Assembly (NCBI GenBank): GCA_036872755.1
Contig: JAVHNS010000009.1
Location: 62,001-126,000 of the forward strand
Reading direction: 5' to 3'
DNA: 64,000 nucleotides
DNA from: Orbilia blumenaviensis
Lineage: Eukaryota > Ascomycota > Orbiliomycetes > Orbiliales > Orbiliaceae
The translations under genes were made by a program, and so were the position numbers. Shown here piece by piece: positions 52,929 to 62,453 of this stretch (position 1 is the first letter of the stretch; the number at the start of each line of letters is the position of its first letter). Below the pieces are notes generated by a model that was not told where the DNA came from, made no database searches, and was given only the letters and a program-made list of their open reading frames with translations.

Positions 52929-54690
52929 ATGCGGCTTGCAAAGGTCAACATACTCCGGAACGGCTCCTCAAAAGCTGCCGGGGGTCATAAACCCCCCACA
53001 TCTTTGACGTTTTCAACAGACCGGAACATTGTTGGTGTTTTTTGGTATATCAAGGAGGAGCTAGACGATAACGAGGTATTGTTATTCTAATATGCAAGTG
53101 AAACTTGTATCATGTACTGATTTTAAACAATCAGGCGCGGAAAATCGCAAGGTCCAAGCAAGCCAGCGGCCATCGTGGTAATATCTTCCATGGTTCAGCC
53201 GAGAGAGTCTGGCAAAAGGTACGAAATAATAATACCAACAAAGAATGAGGACTTTGTATTCTCAAGGCAGTGAGGCATTTCCTAACGCTTTTTGTTTTGG
53301 TCTAGAGTGACATTCGCAGAAACCATTCCCACACGACAAGGCGAGAAAACGCGAAAACAGAAACATGGTCGGATAGCTTTGCTGGCCGCTCTTATGGCCT
53401 ACTATCGGACGAAGAAGAAGACGAAGAAGAAGAAATAACTGATGGAATTGACCAAATGGACCAGCAGCCATCATCGCAACAAAGTTATCTTTCATCAACC
53501 ACACAACAAGACCCACTTTCACCGCCTCTCTCTCCGACACCGACTACAGGAATCCTAGATATAGCCCCAAGAAGTCAGGATGACCGTATACCACCGATGC
53601 CTGGTTCCTTTGTGTTCGAGGAAGATGCACCTGCATCCCCGGCCTTTTCTTCCAGTTTGACGGAGTCAACCCAAAATGTTGCAGACTTTTTGTATTCGAC
53701 GCCTCCTCGGCCATCCTATATCAACCCTGGTCTAGCGTTAGAAGGCCGCTATGATAGTTCATCATCTTTGCCTCTCCATTCTCGATTCGACATGACACCG
53801 CGGCAGCTGGCAGCATTTTCACGTCGGAAGCAAGGGTTCGAACGCTTAATGGAACGTCCTACGACACCTTCTGCAATGAGTGACGCAGGCGCAGATGATT
53901 GGGATATCTCAGACAAAGATAGAGCAGAGCGTGAGAGACGGAGGAAAGATCTTCAAAAGTTCCGGCTGGAGAGGCAAAAGCGACTACGTCTTGAAAGTAG
54001 GTCTGAAGGTCAGGCGAACGTCGAAGCTGGTAGAAAACGGGCGCGTAACTCATTTGAGGCGGCCGATTCCGAACTGGTGGCTGAACAGGCGCCTTCGAAA
54101 AAGAGCCGATCATCCGAGTTATTCGCTCGTGCCTTGGACCGGGAAACGCGACCTAGCTTTAAGTCTTCTGAGCACAAGAGGGCAGCGCTGGATGGTTCTT
54201 GCGACCCCCCTGCCTCGGATGATACCCCCCAAAATATGCGAGAAAGCGAAGCACCGTCGCTCCCAGCAAGCGCGTACTCTGCGCCAACGCCGTCGCCATC
54301 TCCGCCATTACCATTAGAGAGCACCATTTCAAAAAACTCCCAACTTCATATGCCGAAGGTGCCATCTGGTCTCCGGAAGGCTGTGAATATTTCTAGTTCT
54401 CCTATCACGTCACCTATGAAAGGTGGTAAGGACAAGCCTCGTACTCAAGCTACGCCCGAGGAAACAGACCGTCGTTGTCGGTCGGTGATTGAAACCGTAA
54501 GTTTGTACTACCACCACCCTCCCCGCGCCTTAATTGCTAATGTTAATTCTAGTTCGACCGAACGGCTCTGCTAAAGTACGATTTCCCACCCTTAAACACT
54601 TCTCTAGCCAGCCAAGTCAAGCCAGAAATTGTTCGAGAATTGACTGGATATCTCCAGTCATTCCTGCCTACGGTTTCCCCAATCCAGTAA
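52929..54690 (+). CDS. Unrecognised acidic, low-complexity protein (519 aa, four exons)
   Basis: Exons 52929-53075, 53135-53218, 53306-54496 and 54553-54690, all joined in phase 0 by GT-AG introns of 59, 87 and 56 bp; the last has TTAAT/CTAAT-type branch sequence before TCTAG. The N-terminus (MRLAKVNILRNGSSKAAGG, then TSLTFSTDRNIVGVFWYIKE) and RSKQASGHRGNIFHGSAERV look conserved and structured. Next come an acidic run at about 115-125 (DEEEDEEEE), long Ser/Pro-rich disordered sequence, a basic helix around 230-260 (RAERERRRKDLQKFRLERQK), and a C-terminal segment FDRTALLKYDFPPL..VKPEIVRELTGYLQSFLP. I do not recognise the family; the basic and acidic patches suggest a nuclear or chromatin-associated protein, which is inference only. 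Confidence 0.75.
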
Positions 54691-55348
54691 TCCTTCTCGG
54701 AGCACGTTTATTCGGGATGTCATTGGGCTTCTCGGCCTGAGCAGACCGACATGTATAAAAACTTACCTTCCTGCCTTCCTAGAAAGTGCACCCTTTTTGG
54801 CGGTGCAACCCTTTGGTTTTGTAAACAAGCATTTGGAATCCTTTGCTTTAGCGTTTGATTTTCTTTCTTTTCGTCTTGCATTACATATAGCGATCCAATG
54901 CCCAACAATGAGTAATACAAAGGTTTAATGTTATTATTTCTATAAAGGTATTTACGTACATTCAAACTCAACTGTACTTGTGTGTGTGAATTCGAAATAC
55001 AGTTCTGCTGGGATAATCACCTGGCTATGTTCATCTGTCACATGCTGGTGTCGCAGGCTGCCTCACGTAATGCCGCCAAGACAAGCCTACACGCATCGGA
55101 AAAGCCTTCTCGCGTGGGGCATCATTCCCATCGCACATCACATCCAAGAAATGACACAACCTGTTTGTGTCGTCAATATCTCATCTATCTGCCAGGCTTT
55201 AATCTGGCCGCGATTATTTGTTATTTGCAGCTAAACTTTTTATAAACTGGCCTCCAACGATGACCTGAGGACCCCGACGCAATTTTAGCCTGCTGGTGGT
55301 TTCCGTCCCATTCCGAAAACATACCTTCAGAGGGCTGGCCGAGTTGCC
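54691..55348. other. Intergenic region, no gene seen
   Basis: 658 bp between two plus-strand genes. It should hold the terminator of the upstream gene and the promoter of DGK1. The overlapping short frames at 54980-55245 lack any recognisable sequence. Confidence 0.6.
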
Positions 55349-56486
55349 ATGTCGTCGCACCCCCCCGCAGAACCAAAATCGCCCCTATCGCTCCAGATGC
55401 ACGCTGCTCCCGATATACCGCAGTTGAGGAAAACCTCGCCTCCCCCCCCGAGAGATAGCATAACGGCTTCCTCAATATGCGAGCCGGTTTCGGACACAGA
55501 GTCTCGAGCCAGAGCGAGGTTTCGATCCAAGTCACCAACTCTTACTAGAAACAATACTTGCCAAACTCCTGCCACATTAACAGCGAAAAACTCAAACGGG
55601 TTCCTCTCACCCCCATCAACCGGATGGAGGAGTTTTTCAAGAAGCCCTAGCCCGTTAGGCCTAATACCGATTCATCAAACCTTTCGACAACTAGTAAGTT
55701 AAATATGTAATTCCATGGTGATGACGGCGAAAATCAAGGACGTATTTTTTTTGAAACCTGAACCGATACTGATACAGGCAGCAGGTACATCGACATGAGG
55801 TCCCCCGCAAGGTCCTGCATGTGTCTATTGGGTTCCTCGTTCTACACCTTTATAAGACCGGAGTGCAGCCCGCAAATTTAACGCCTGGAATTGGCTACGC
55901 CTTAGTACCTATCGTGTCAGCTGATATCCTAAGATTTGTTTCGCCTTCCTTTAACTGGCTTTACATTAGAGTCCTAGGCGCCTTGATGCGGGAGTCCGAG
56001 TTCTCCGGCTGGAACGGCGTAATTTGGTATATGATTGGCACATGGACAGTGCTTGCCGTCTTTCCTAAAGATATTGCGACTTTGTCCATACTCCTTCTAT
56101 CGTGGTGCGATACTGCAGCAAGTACATTTGGGAGGTTGTTCGGGCGGTATACCCCTCAGATAAGGAAAGGGAAAAGTTTTGCAGGGTCGCTTGCTGCGTT
56201 TGTGGTCGGGAGCGCGGCTACTGCATATTTTTACGGAAAGCTGGTCCCCGACGCCCCCATTTGGGCAGATGACCCGATTCCAGCCGTCAGTTACATTGGC
56301 CAGCTTCGGTTGCCAGTGGTGGGCGAAGTAGGCGGATCCATCGCATTGGGAATCGTCAGCGTGGTCACAGGTTTGATTGGATCCGTCAGCGAGCTAACCG
56401 ATGTATGGGGCTTGGATGATAACGTTGTAATACCTGTTCTCAGTGCAGCTGGAATCTGGGGCTTCTTTCGAGTCTTCGCAGCATAG
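55349..56486 (+). CDS. DGK1: CTP-dependent diacylglycerol kinase (Dgk1-type)
   Basis: Exons 55349-55693 and 55785-56486 (348 residues; 349 if the acceptor three bases upstream is used). The intron starts GTAAGT. Residues 1-115 are Ser/Pro-rich and presumably cytosolic. The catalytic half begins HRHEVPRKVLHVSIGFLVL, the hallmark start of Dgk1 and related CTP-transferase enzymes, followed by several membrane segments and LLSWCDTAASTFGRLFGRYT and RKGKSFAGSLAAFVVGS, typical of this family. The family enzyme phosphorylates diacylglycerol with CTP to phosphatidate in the ER and nuclear membrane, opposing Pah1 phosphatase in lipid balance. The protein is somewhat longer than the yeast one because of the N-terminal extension. 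It converges with the cyclophilin gene. Confidence 0.9.
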
Positions 56487-56688
56487 ACTTATCTGGCTTT
56501 TTCACCGTATTAGATATGTTCATTTCATTTGTAGTATCATGGATTGCTGCTTCTCCACACATAAACCGGCGTCCTGTCATTATAATTATGTTTTATAGTT
56601 TTAATATACACCTGGTTTTCTTTTCGTTTAACCCAGCGATTAACATGTTCTCGAGGCACGTGACTTAGATCTATAGATATTGTGGGGC
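56487..56688. terminator. Convergent 3' ends of DGK1 and the cyclophilin gene
   Basis: 202 bp between the two stop codons, A+T-rich at 56576-56610 (TATAATTATGTTTTATAG), where both transcripts probably end. No sharper poly(A) signal can be called. Confidence 0.45.
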
Positions 56689-57326
56689 TTACGCCGAATA
56701 AATCCCTTTGGTTGCGAGTGGGTTTGCGTGAACTGTCACGCTTTGAATATGTATCTTCTCCACCGGCCGATTCTTTTTATCAACGATGAGCCTCTCAAAC
56801 TTTTCTAGCGTCCCGCCTTCTTCAGCGCCGTTGATGACTTTCCCAAAGACTGTATTCTTGCCATCCAAATGAGCGTGTTTGGCATATGTAATAAAAAACT
56901 GAGTACCGTTCGTATTTGGTTTCCCAGAGTTGGCCATGGAGACCATGCCTCGAACATTGTGCCTCAGAGACGGCCTTATTTCGTCTTCGAAGGGGGTCTC
57001 ATATATTGGAGTCCCAAGTGATTTCCCGGTATTAGTTGGCGAAGGATCCCCAGTTTGAAGGATGAAGCTGGGGATTGAACGGTGGAAGACACAACCATTG
57101 TAGTAGCCGGCGGCGCAGAGAGCAAGGAAATTCTATCGAGTGCAAATAATCAGCTGGCAAGGTCGCCGCATATGGCCTCAGTGGAAGCTACCTCGGCGGT
57201 CTTGGGAACGGCTTCGCAAAAGACTTCGATCTTCAGGTCGCCCAATTCGGTGTGTAGCTATGGTAGTGCTCCCAGTCAGTAGTGGCCTTGACTTAGGGTG
57301 GAAGGGTGGCATACTGTAACAGACAT
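56689..57326 (-). CDS. cyp10: Cyclophilin-type peptidyl-prolyl isomerase (PPIL3/Cyp10-like)
   Basis: Three exons on the minus strand, 57326-57315, 57257-57192 and 57132-56689, give 173 residues; introns are 57 and 59 bp. It starts MSVT/LHTELGDLKIEVFCEAVPKT/, the single-domain PPIL3 class start. FHRSIPSFILQTGD contains the catalytic arginine region, and NSGKPNTNGTQFFITYAKHAHLDGK the proline-binding loop. The position corresponding to cyclophilin A W121 is His (AHLDGK), as in several spliceosomal-type cyclophilins, and would weaken cyclosporin binding. It probably catalyses cis-trans prolyl isomerisation in the nucleus; the family member in animals is spliceosome-associated. The first exon codes only four residues. 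The name follows fungal cyp10 usage; the paralogue assignment is likely but not proven. Confidence 0.88.
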
Positions 57327-57776
57327 GTTTTACGATCCCCCAGGATACATCGATATTTCCAGGAGCTTCTTTAAGGGAAATGGCATATCATTGCCTTCAT
57401 TATTTATGTGGGTGCAGACTACGAGTGTTCCGTAAGAAGGGAAGCGTGGAGTCGGGTGATGTTCGCGTTCCTGCCAAGTCTTGTGAGTGCACAACGTATT
57501 ATTTAAATACCTACTTAGATACTTTCCTTGGTAAGCACTTGCATTTATAAAATCACTTGGTCTAGGTAAATGCGAAAATTACTGTCATAAAAGGTACCTA
57601 GGTAGTAAGTAGTGGTGGCCTGGGAGCGCTCTTCAACCTAGGCCATATATACCAGGTACTTACTTACTTAAATAGGTACTTGTAATAGAAGGTATTAGCC
57701 ATAGAACCAAGGAGCTACTAATATACACGCTAAGAACATCAATCGCGGTGAATCAACCTTAGTGACAATAATAATG
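57327..57776. other. Intergenic region with CCTAGG and AAGTACTTA palindromes
   Basis: 450 bp: promoter side of the cyclophilin gene and 3' side of VMA6. Clustered TACCTA/GGTACTT motifs lie at 57509-57530, 57593-57612 and 57652-57682. No gene. Confidence 0.6.
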
Positions 57777-59032
57777 CTAGAATACGCTTATGTAGTTTCC
57801 AATCCTGTCCTTTTGGTTTTGGGCTATACATTCAGCAATCCAGGTGATGTTACGTATTTCCTGTGAGAAAAAGTGAAGTGGAGGAGGAGGGAAGACGAAA
57901 TAACCGTTAGAAATCGTTTGGGAAACCGGGGTTCATAGGAGTAAGATCTACTAACTTGTTCTTGAAGTTTGAGCCATGCGTAGACGACGGCGAAAGTAAA
58001 ATGGTGGGTAAAAGTGTCCTTTGCTAGCTCCATTTCCTTCTGGTAAAATACGTCTTCAAGACTCTTCTGTGCACCGCCGCCTATCCCGCCACCACCCTGA
58101 CCAATCCCGCCTTGGTCAAAAAATGATCTGTATTCACCAACTATTTCTATCGCCAAACGGACGGCTTCAGGGTCATCTGCCCGGCTCAACATCAAGGTTC
58201 CCTCCGGGTGAAGCTTTCCAATTTCGGGGTATAGCTTCTTGCGGTCAGATTTCGATAACTCTGTTCCAAATGAGTTTAATGTGATGTTGATAGCTCTCCT
58301 ATCAGCCTCGAACCCCAGGATCTCGGACATCAACTCTGCTGTGGGGGTACCGGAAAGTTCTGGGTCTGTGGTACAAAACTCGTGGAAGGCCTCGAGATAA
58401 CTCTTGTAGAGTGTGTTCCGGACGATCTCGATGTTAAGCTCGTCGAGGTCTGCGGACCGGAGGTTGTCCTTGAAGAATGGGGCTAGTGGGGTTTCGACTA
58501 AAACAATACTGTAGAGCTCCTCAATATTCGATGCGACACAAAGCGCTGGGAGCCCCTCGAAGAAACCAAGAGGGTGGCATCGTTCCAAGAGATCCTTCGT
58601 GTCCCGCTCATGTAGCGTTCCCGTAATGAGTAGGGCAACATTATCGATCATGTACGAGTACGTGAGGAAGTCCATGAACTTGGCGAGTGCGCCGGTTGCT
58701 TGGGCTCGCAAATATCGAAAGTCTTGGACAAGCTTGTCAGTTGCTTTGGCAGCAATGGTAGATGTTGGGAATGGCGATGCAACATTAGCAAGCTGTTCTC
58801 CATATGAGGGTGTGAGCTGTAGTTTGAGGTCTACGATTTCCTACCAACATTAGCAAGATATATCACTGGAGAGATGGAGCAACAAAAGGGTAGTGTAGGA
58901 GGTAAATCCACCTTCTAGTGTCTCGCACTGGGTGAGGTTTGAGTAGTTCGAACTAGTCAGAAGACTGTTTCGATATCCACGGACAATGCCCTCTACGTAA
59001 CCCGAATGTATATTGAAGAATAGGCCTTCCAT
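57777..59032 (-). CDS. VMA6: V-type H+-ATPase subunit d (V0 sector)
   Basis: Three exons on the minus strand, 59032-58912, 58830-57956 and 57860-57777, give 359 residues. The start is [20 protein letters not shown], the invariant subunit d N-terminus; exon 1 joins exon 2 as [19 protein letters not shown], which fixes the acceptor at CGTAG rather than the nearer GGTAG. The second donor is GTTAGT. The C-terminus [20 protein letters not shown] and NYISVF is the family ending. Subunit d caps the c-ring and links it to the central stalk on the cytosolic face of vacuolar and other acid organelles, coupling ATP hydrolysis to proton pumping. A Gly-rich insertion ([16 protein letters not shown], near residue 285) is longer than in yeast. 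It is divergent to RPS0. Confidence 0.95.
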
Positions 59033-59766
59033 GGCTATAGGGCACACCCTCGTGCAGTATTCGCGAGATGGAAATTAATCGCAGACGCTAGGTATCGCTG
59101 ATGCTGGGGAAGCTTGTAACCGAAGTGGAAGTCTTGATGTTTCTAGCATCTGTTTGCCTGTTTGCCTGTGAAGCGCGGTCTCCTCCGATAACCTCCGCGT
59201 CAAACCTTTGGACTTACGCGTTGCCTGTCATCGTAAGTCCCAAATAGGATTAGATTTGATCACGCTAGATTAGATTAGATTAGATTAGATTTTCACGATA
59301 AGGGCTATCCCAGTGCCCTAAGACCCAACGGCACCAGCCACACTATACCCAAGGCCGAAGTCCAGATATATGTGTATTGCACGGCAAGATAATATCTTTT
59401 CCCCTAATATTCAACGCCATCTTTCAAAATTGTGGAATCATGGTCTCTATATACCAGAGTTGGTCGTAGTAAGACTTTATGCCAGCAGTAGAAGCGGAAA
59501 GCGTGGATTTTCCAGAGTATCGTGGATCGAATTTCAAGTGGACTGGTGGTGCAGTGGCGTTTGCTCTGGGTAGGGCAGCCAACCTAGCCACTTCGCTCCT
59601 CTGCCAAAAAACACCTTCACAACACACAAACCTCACAAATTTTTACCCCAAAACTAAAACATCGAGAAATCTTCAATCTTCCACTGCCAACTCCGTTCTA
59701 CCCCTCAAATCCCCCCACCCCCTTCCGAAATCCAGCAACGGCAGTAAATCCAACCTTACCGTCACG
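59033..59766. promoter_or_regulatory. Divergent VMA6/RPS0 intergenic promoter region
   Basis: 734 bp between two start codons facing away from each other. It contains a run of GATTA units at 59266-59291 and a long pyrimidine-rich leader (59600-59766) just before RPS0, usual for fungal ribosomal protein genes. A small upstream ATG frame at 59479 overlaps the leader; I regard it as untranslated leader sequence. Confidence 0.55.
59266..59291. repeat. (TTAGA)n pentanucleotide microsatellite
   Basis: About five TTAGA units in the VMA6/RPS0 intergenic region. Confidence 0.8.
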
Positions 59767-60811
59767 ATGGCTTCCGCCAAAAACCTCCCAGCGATCTTCA
59801 ATGCCACATCCCAGGACATCGAGATGCTCCTGGCAGCTCAATCCCACCTCGGATCAAAGAATCTTCAGGTATGTGGGACCTCGCGAATTGAACGGGTATC
59901 TCAGCAAAGGGGGATCGGAATATACTAATTATCTGGTACTATGCTTCAGGTCCACATGGAACCTTACTTGTGGAAGACAAGGCCAGACGGTATCAATATT
60001 ATAAATATCGGAAAGACCTGGTAAGAATGTGCACCTCCGCATAAGCCTGGTGACGTTCTGTATCTAACCGGGGAACTCTTTTTTGGCATCTAGGGAAAAG
60101 ATTGTTCTTGCTGCCAGAGTTATCGCGGCGATTGATAACCCGGCCGATGTCTGTGCCATTTCGGCCCGTCCATATGGTCAGAGAGCTGTCCTCAAGTTCG
60201 CCGCACATACCGGAGCCACGGCAATTGCTGGTAGATTTACACCAGGAAATTTTACCAACTATATCACTCGATCCTTCAAAGAACCACGTCTTATCATTGT
60301 CACCGATCCCCGAACCGATGCCCAGGCCATCAAGGAGGCTTCTTATGTCAACATTCCTGTCATCGCCCTCTGCGACACCGATTCACCAACCGAATTTGTT
60401 GACGTCGCCATCCCAACCAACAACAAGGGTCGACATGCTATTGGCTTAATCTGGTGGCTATTGGCAAGGGAGGTCCTGCGACTACGTGGAACTCTTGCTA
60501 GCAGAGATGTTGACTGGGATGTCATGGTTGATTTGTACTTCTATCGCGATCCAGAGGCCGAGGATCAGAAAGACCAGGGTGCCGAGGAGTCGAAAGCCGC
60601 TGGTGCCGAGGAAGCCCCTGCTGCTACCGAGTTCGCTGCCGCTGGTGGTGACTGGGATGCAACTGGACCAGTTGGAACCTTCCCCACTGCACCAGCAGGC
60701 GCGGCAGGTACAAGCTGGGATGCGGAAGCGGATTGGCAGGCTAACCAACCTTCTGGTGATTGGGCCGACAGCGGAAACGCACAGCCAGCTGAAACCCAAG
60801 GCGGATGGTAG
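59767..60811 (+). CDS. RPS0: 40S ribosomal protein uS2 (Rps0)
   Basis: Exons 59767-59868, 59950-60020 and 60094-60811 give 296 residues. Introns of 81 and 73 bp start GTATGT and GTAAGA; the second splits a Trp codon (TG/G). The protein begins [19 protein letters not shown]; the uS2 core includes [52 protein letters not shown] and [20 protein letters not shown]. The Trp/Asp-rich acidic tail ([26 protein letters not shown]) is the eukaryotic laminin-receptor-like extension. Rps0 sits on the small-subunit head and is needed for late 40S maturation. Early introns near the start are usual for fungal ribosomal protein genes. All key segments are intact. Confidence 0.96.
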
Positions 60812-60959
60812 TTACCCTTCTGTTTGCTGCGTTTTGATATCCATATTTATTCATCATTATCATCTTTTTTGTGATCGGCTTTGCTCTGCCTTTTTCTTTT
60901 TCTTTTTTTCCTTAACCCGTCATGAAAATCCTCACCATCCTGAAATAGATATCACCCTT

Positions 60960-61004
60960 CTTCCTCCTCCTCCTCCTCCTCCTGCTGCTGCTGCTGCTGC
61001 TGCT
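60960..61004. repeat. (CTC)n(CTG)n trinucleotide tract
   Basis: A CTC-type run followed by about seven CTG units, in the 3' region of RPS0. Confidence 0.85.
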
Positions 61005-61589
61005 CTTCCCCCCTTCCTCCTCTCCTCCTCCTTGTCCCATAATAACTTCACACCGTTTTTTCTTGTACGTATGATTCCGGGGGCTTTGCAGAGGGTTATG
61101 ATTTTCTACTTATTTTAACTTTTACGTGTTCGTCCTTCTTGTTCGCTCGGTATGATGGCTGCTTGGTCTGTTTTCATCATCCCATCAAAACCTGTCCTCC
61201 TATTTGTACCGATACTTGAATCCAAAAGCTGGGGGGAGACGGATTCATCAGCACCCGACGAATCCACATGTGCGACCTGCTAATCGTACAAACAATCATA
61301 ATTGTATTGCCAGTAATCTGTAGAGTGAAATATTGGAAAGAGGGGCTCGCAGGTAGATATCGAAATCGAGGAACTGTAGACACTTCTCCCCCCGCCCAAG
61401 TTGACCTTCCAGGCGTGTGTGTGTGTATTATATTATACCGAGGGATGTAGATATACTACACAGGATAGGAGCCCCACTTGAAGAGGTGCATGTGCGCTGA
61501 CGTTGCTGCTGTGTTGAGTATATGTGCGTATATCCTCACCCACTCACTTAAGAAGTCTCTATCTGTGGGCAATGTTGGCCATACAGTTA

Positions 61590-61920
61590 GGTACCCTAGG
61601 TAGGCACATACTACTAATGCCTCTTTGGGCAGAAAGCCCACAATTATGTAGTAGTAGGCTAGGTAAGTAGGTACCTACTTAAGTAAAAATACCAATCAAA
61701 ATAAAAGTAACGGACGGACGAAACAAAGGGATTCCAATACTGAGTACCTACCTAGGTAGGTACCTACACCTAGGTAATTGACGATATGTGCTGTACTAGG
61801 TACCTAGAGTACCAGTGGGTAGGAGGTAATTGGGTACTTGAGTGAGTTCCTACCTAAGTAGAGGTAAGTATAAGTAATAAGTGCCTAGGTGGGTACTCAG
61901 TAGGCTAGGTACTTATGAGG
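61590..61920. repeat. Dense cluster of TACCTAGGTA-type palindromes
   Basis: Many overlapping GTACCTA, CCTAGG and TAAGTA units, e.g. TACCTACCTAGGTAGGTACC at 61744-61763. The same motif family occurs at lower density in the intergenic regions at 51.7, 52.0, 52.6, 57.5 and 57.6 kb and in none of the exons. Confidence 0.75.
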
Positions 61921-61921
61921 T

Positions 61922-61971
61922 ATGTATGTAGCCAGTATGTATGTATGTATGTATGTATGTATGTATGTATG
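61922..61971. repeat. (TATG)n tetranucleotide microsatellite
   Basis: About a dozen TATG units, interrupted once by TAGCCAG at about 61930. Confidence 0.88.
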
Positions 61972-61989
61972 TGCTGCCATATGCTGTCA

Positions 61990-62074
61990 CCCTCCTCCTC
62001 TTCCTCCTCCTCCTCCTCCTCCTCCTCCACAACCTCATCCTCCTCCTCCTCCTCCTCCTCCTCCTCCTCCTCCT
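61990..62074. repeat. (TCC)n trinucleotide tract
   Basis: Two blocks of TCC/CTC repeats separated by ACAACCTCA; it produces the long Pro- or Leu-rich open frames on this strand and Glu-rich ones on the other, which are not genes. Confidence 0.88.
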
Positions 62075-62453
62075 CAACCTCACCCATCAATTAGGACAAT
62101 CCCTTCTTCTTTTTTCTTTTCCTGTTCTTTTCTTTTTTTGGTTGCCTTTCTCTCTCTCTTTTCTCTTCTCTATAATCGTAATCAAGTATCTTCTCAAGTA
62201 CACTTACTTGCTTGCTTTCTTCCTTGCGAAGCTATCTCGCTTCCAAATCCCCAAATCCACGATTCGGCAACCAAGCGGTGCTTTCTTCCTCTCGCCAGGA
62301 TCGAATGTCAGCCTGCATCCTTCCCACCACCTTTCTGGACCCGTCCGCCTTGATATCGACAAAATCCATCATTGTTCCTCCTCAGACAGCCCTTGGAACC
62401 AATAAAACGGTATCACCAGCCGTTAATGCTCTCACGACTCGACTCCCTCAAAC

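Larger units (their letters stand above)
60812..62453. other. Microsatellite-rich intergenic region
   Basis: 1.64 kb without a supported gene. The frames at 60486-61118, 61922-62353 and 61941-62405 are repeat-driven (poly-Pro, poly-Leu) or antisense shadows. It holds (CTC)n(CTG)n, dense TACCTAGGTA palindromes at 61590-61920, (TATG)n and (TCC)n tracts. The last 350 bp, pyrimidine-rich, probably include the promoter and leader of the J-domain gene. Confidence 0.65.

Noticed and set aside
57082..57282. 66-codon plus-strand frame over the cyclophilin gene
   Set aside because: It is the antisense shadow of cyclophilin exons 2-3, whose protein sequence is clearly conserved on the minus strand.
61905..62405. 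Glu-rich, Pro-rich and Leu-rich frames
   Set aside because: They are translations of the (TATG)n and (TCC)n microsatellites.
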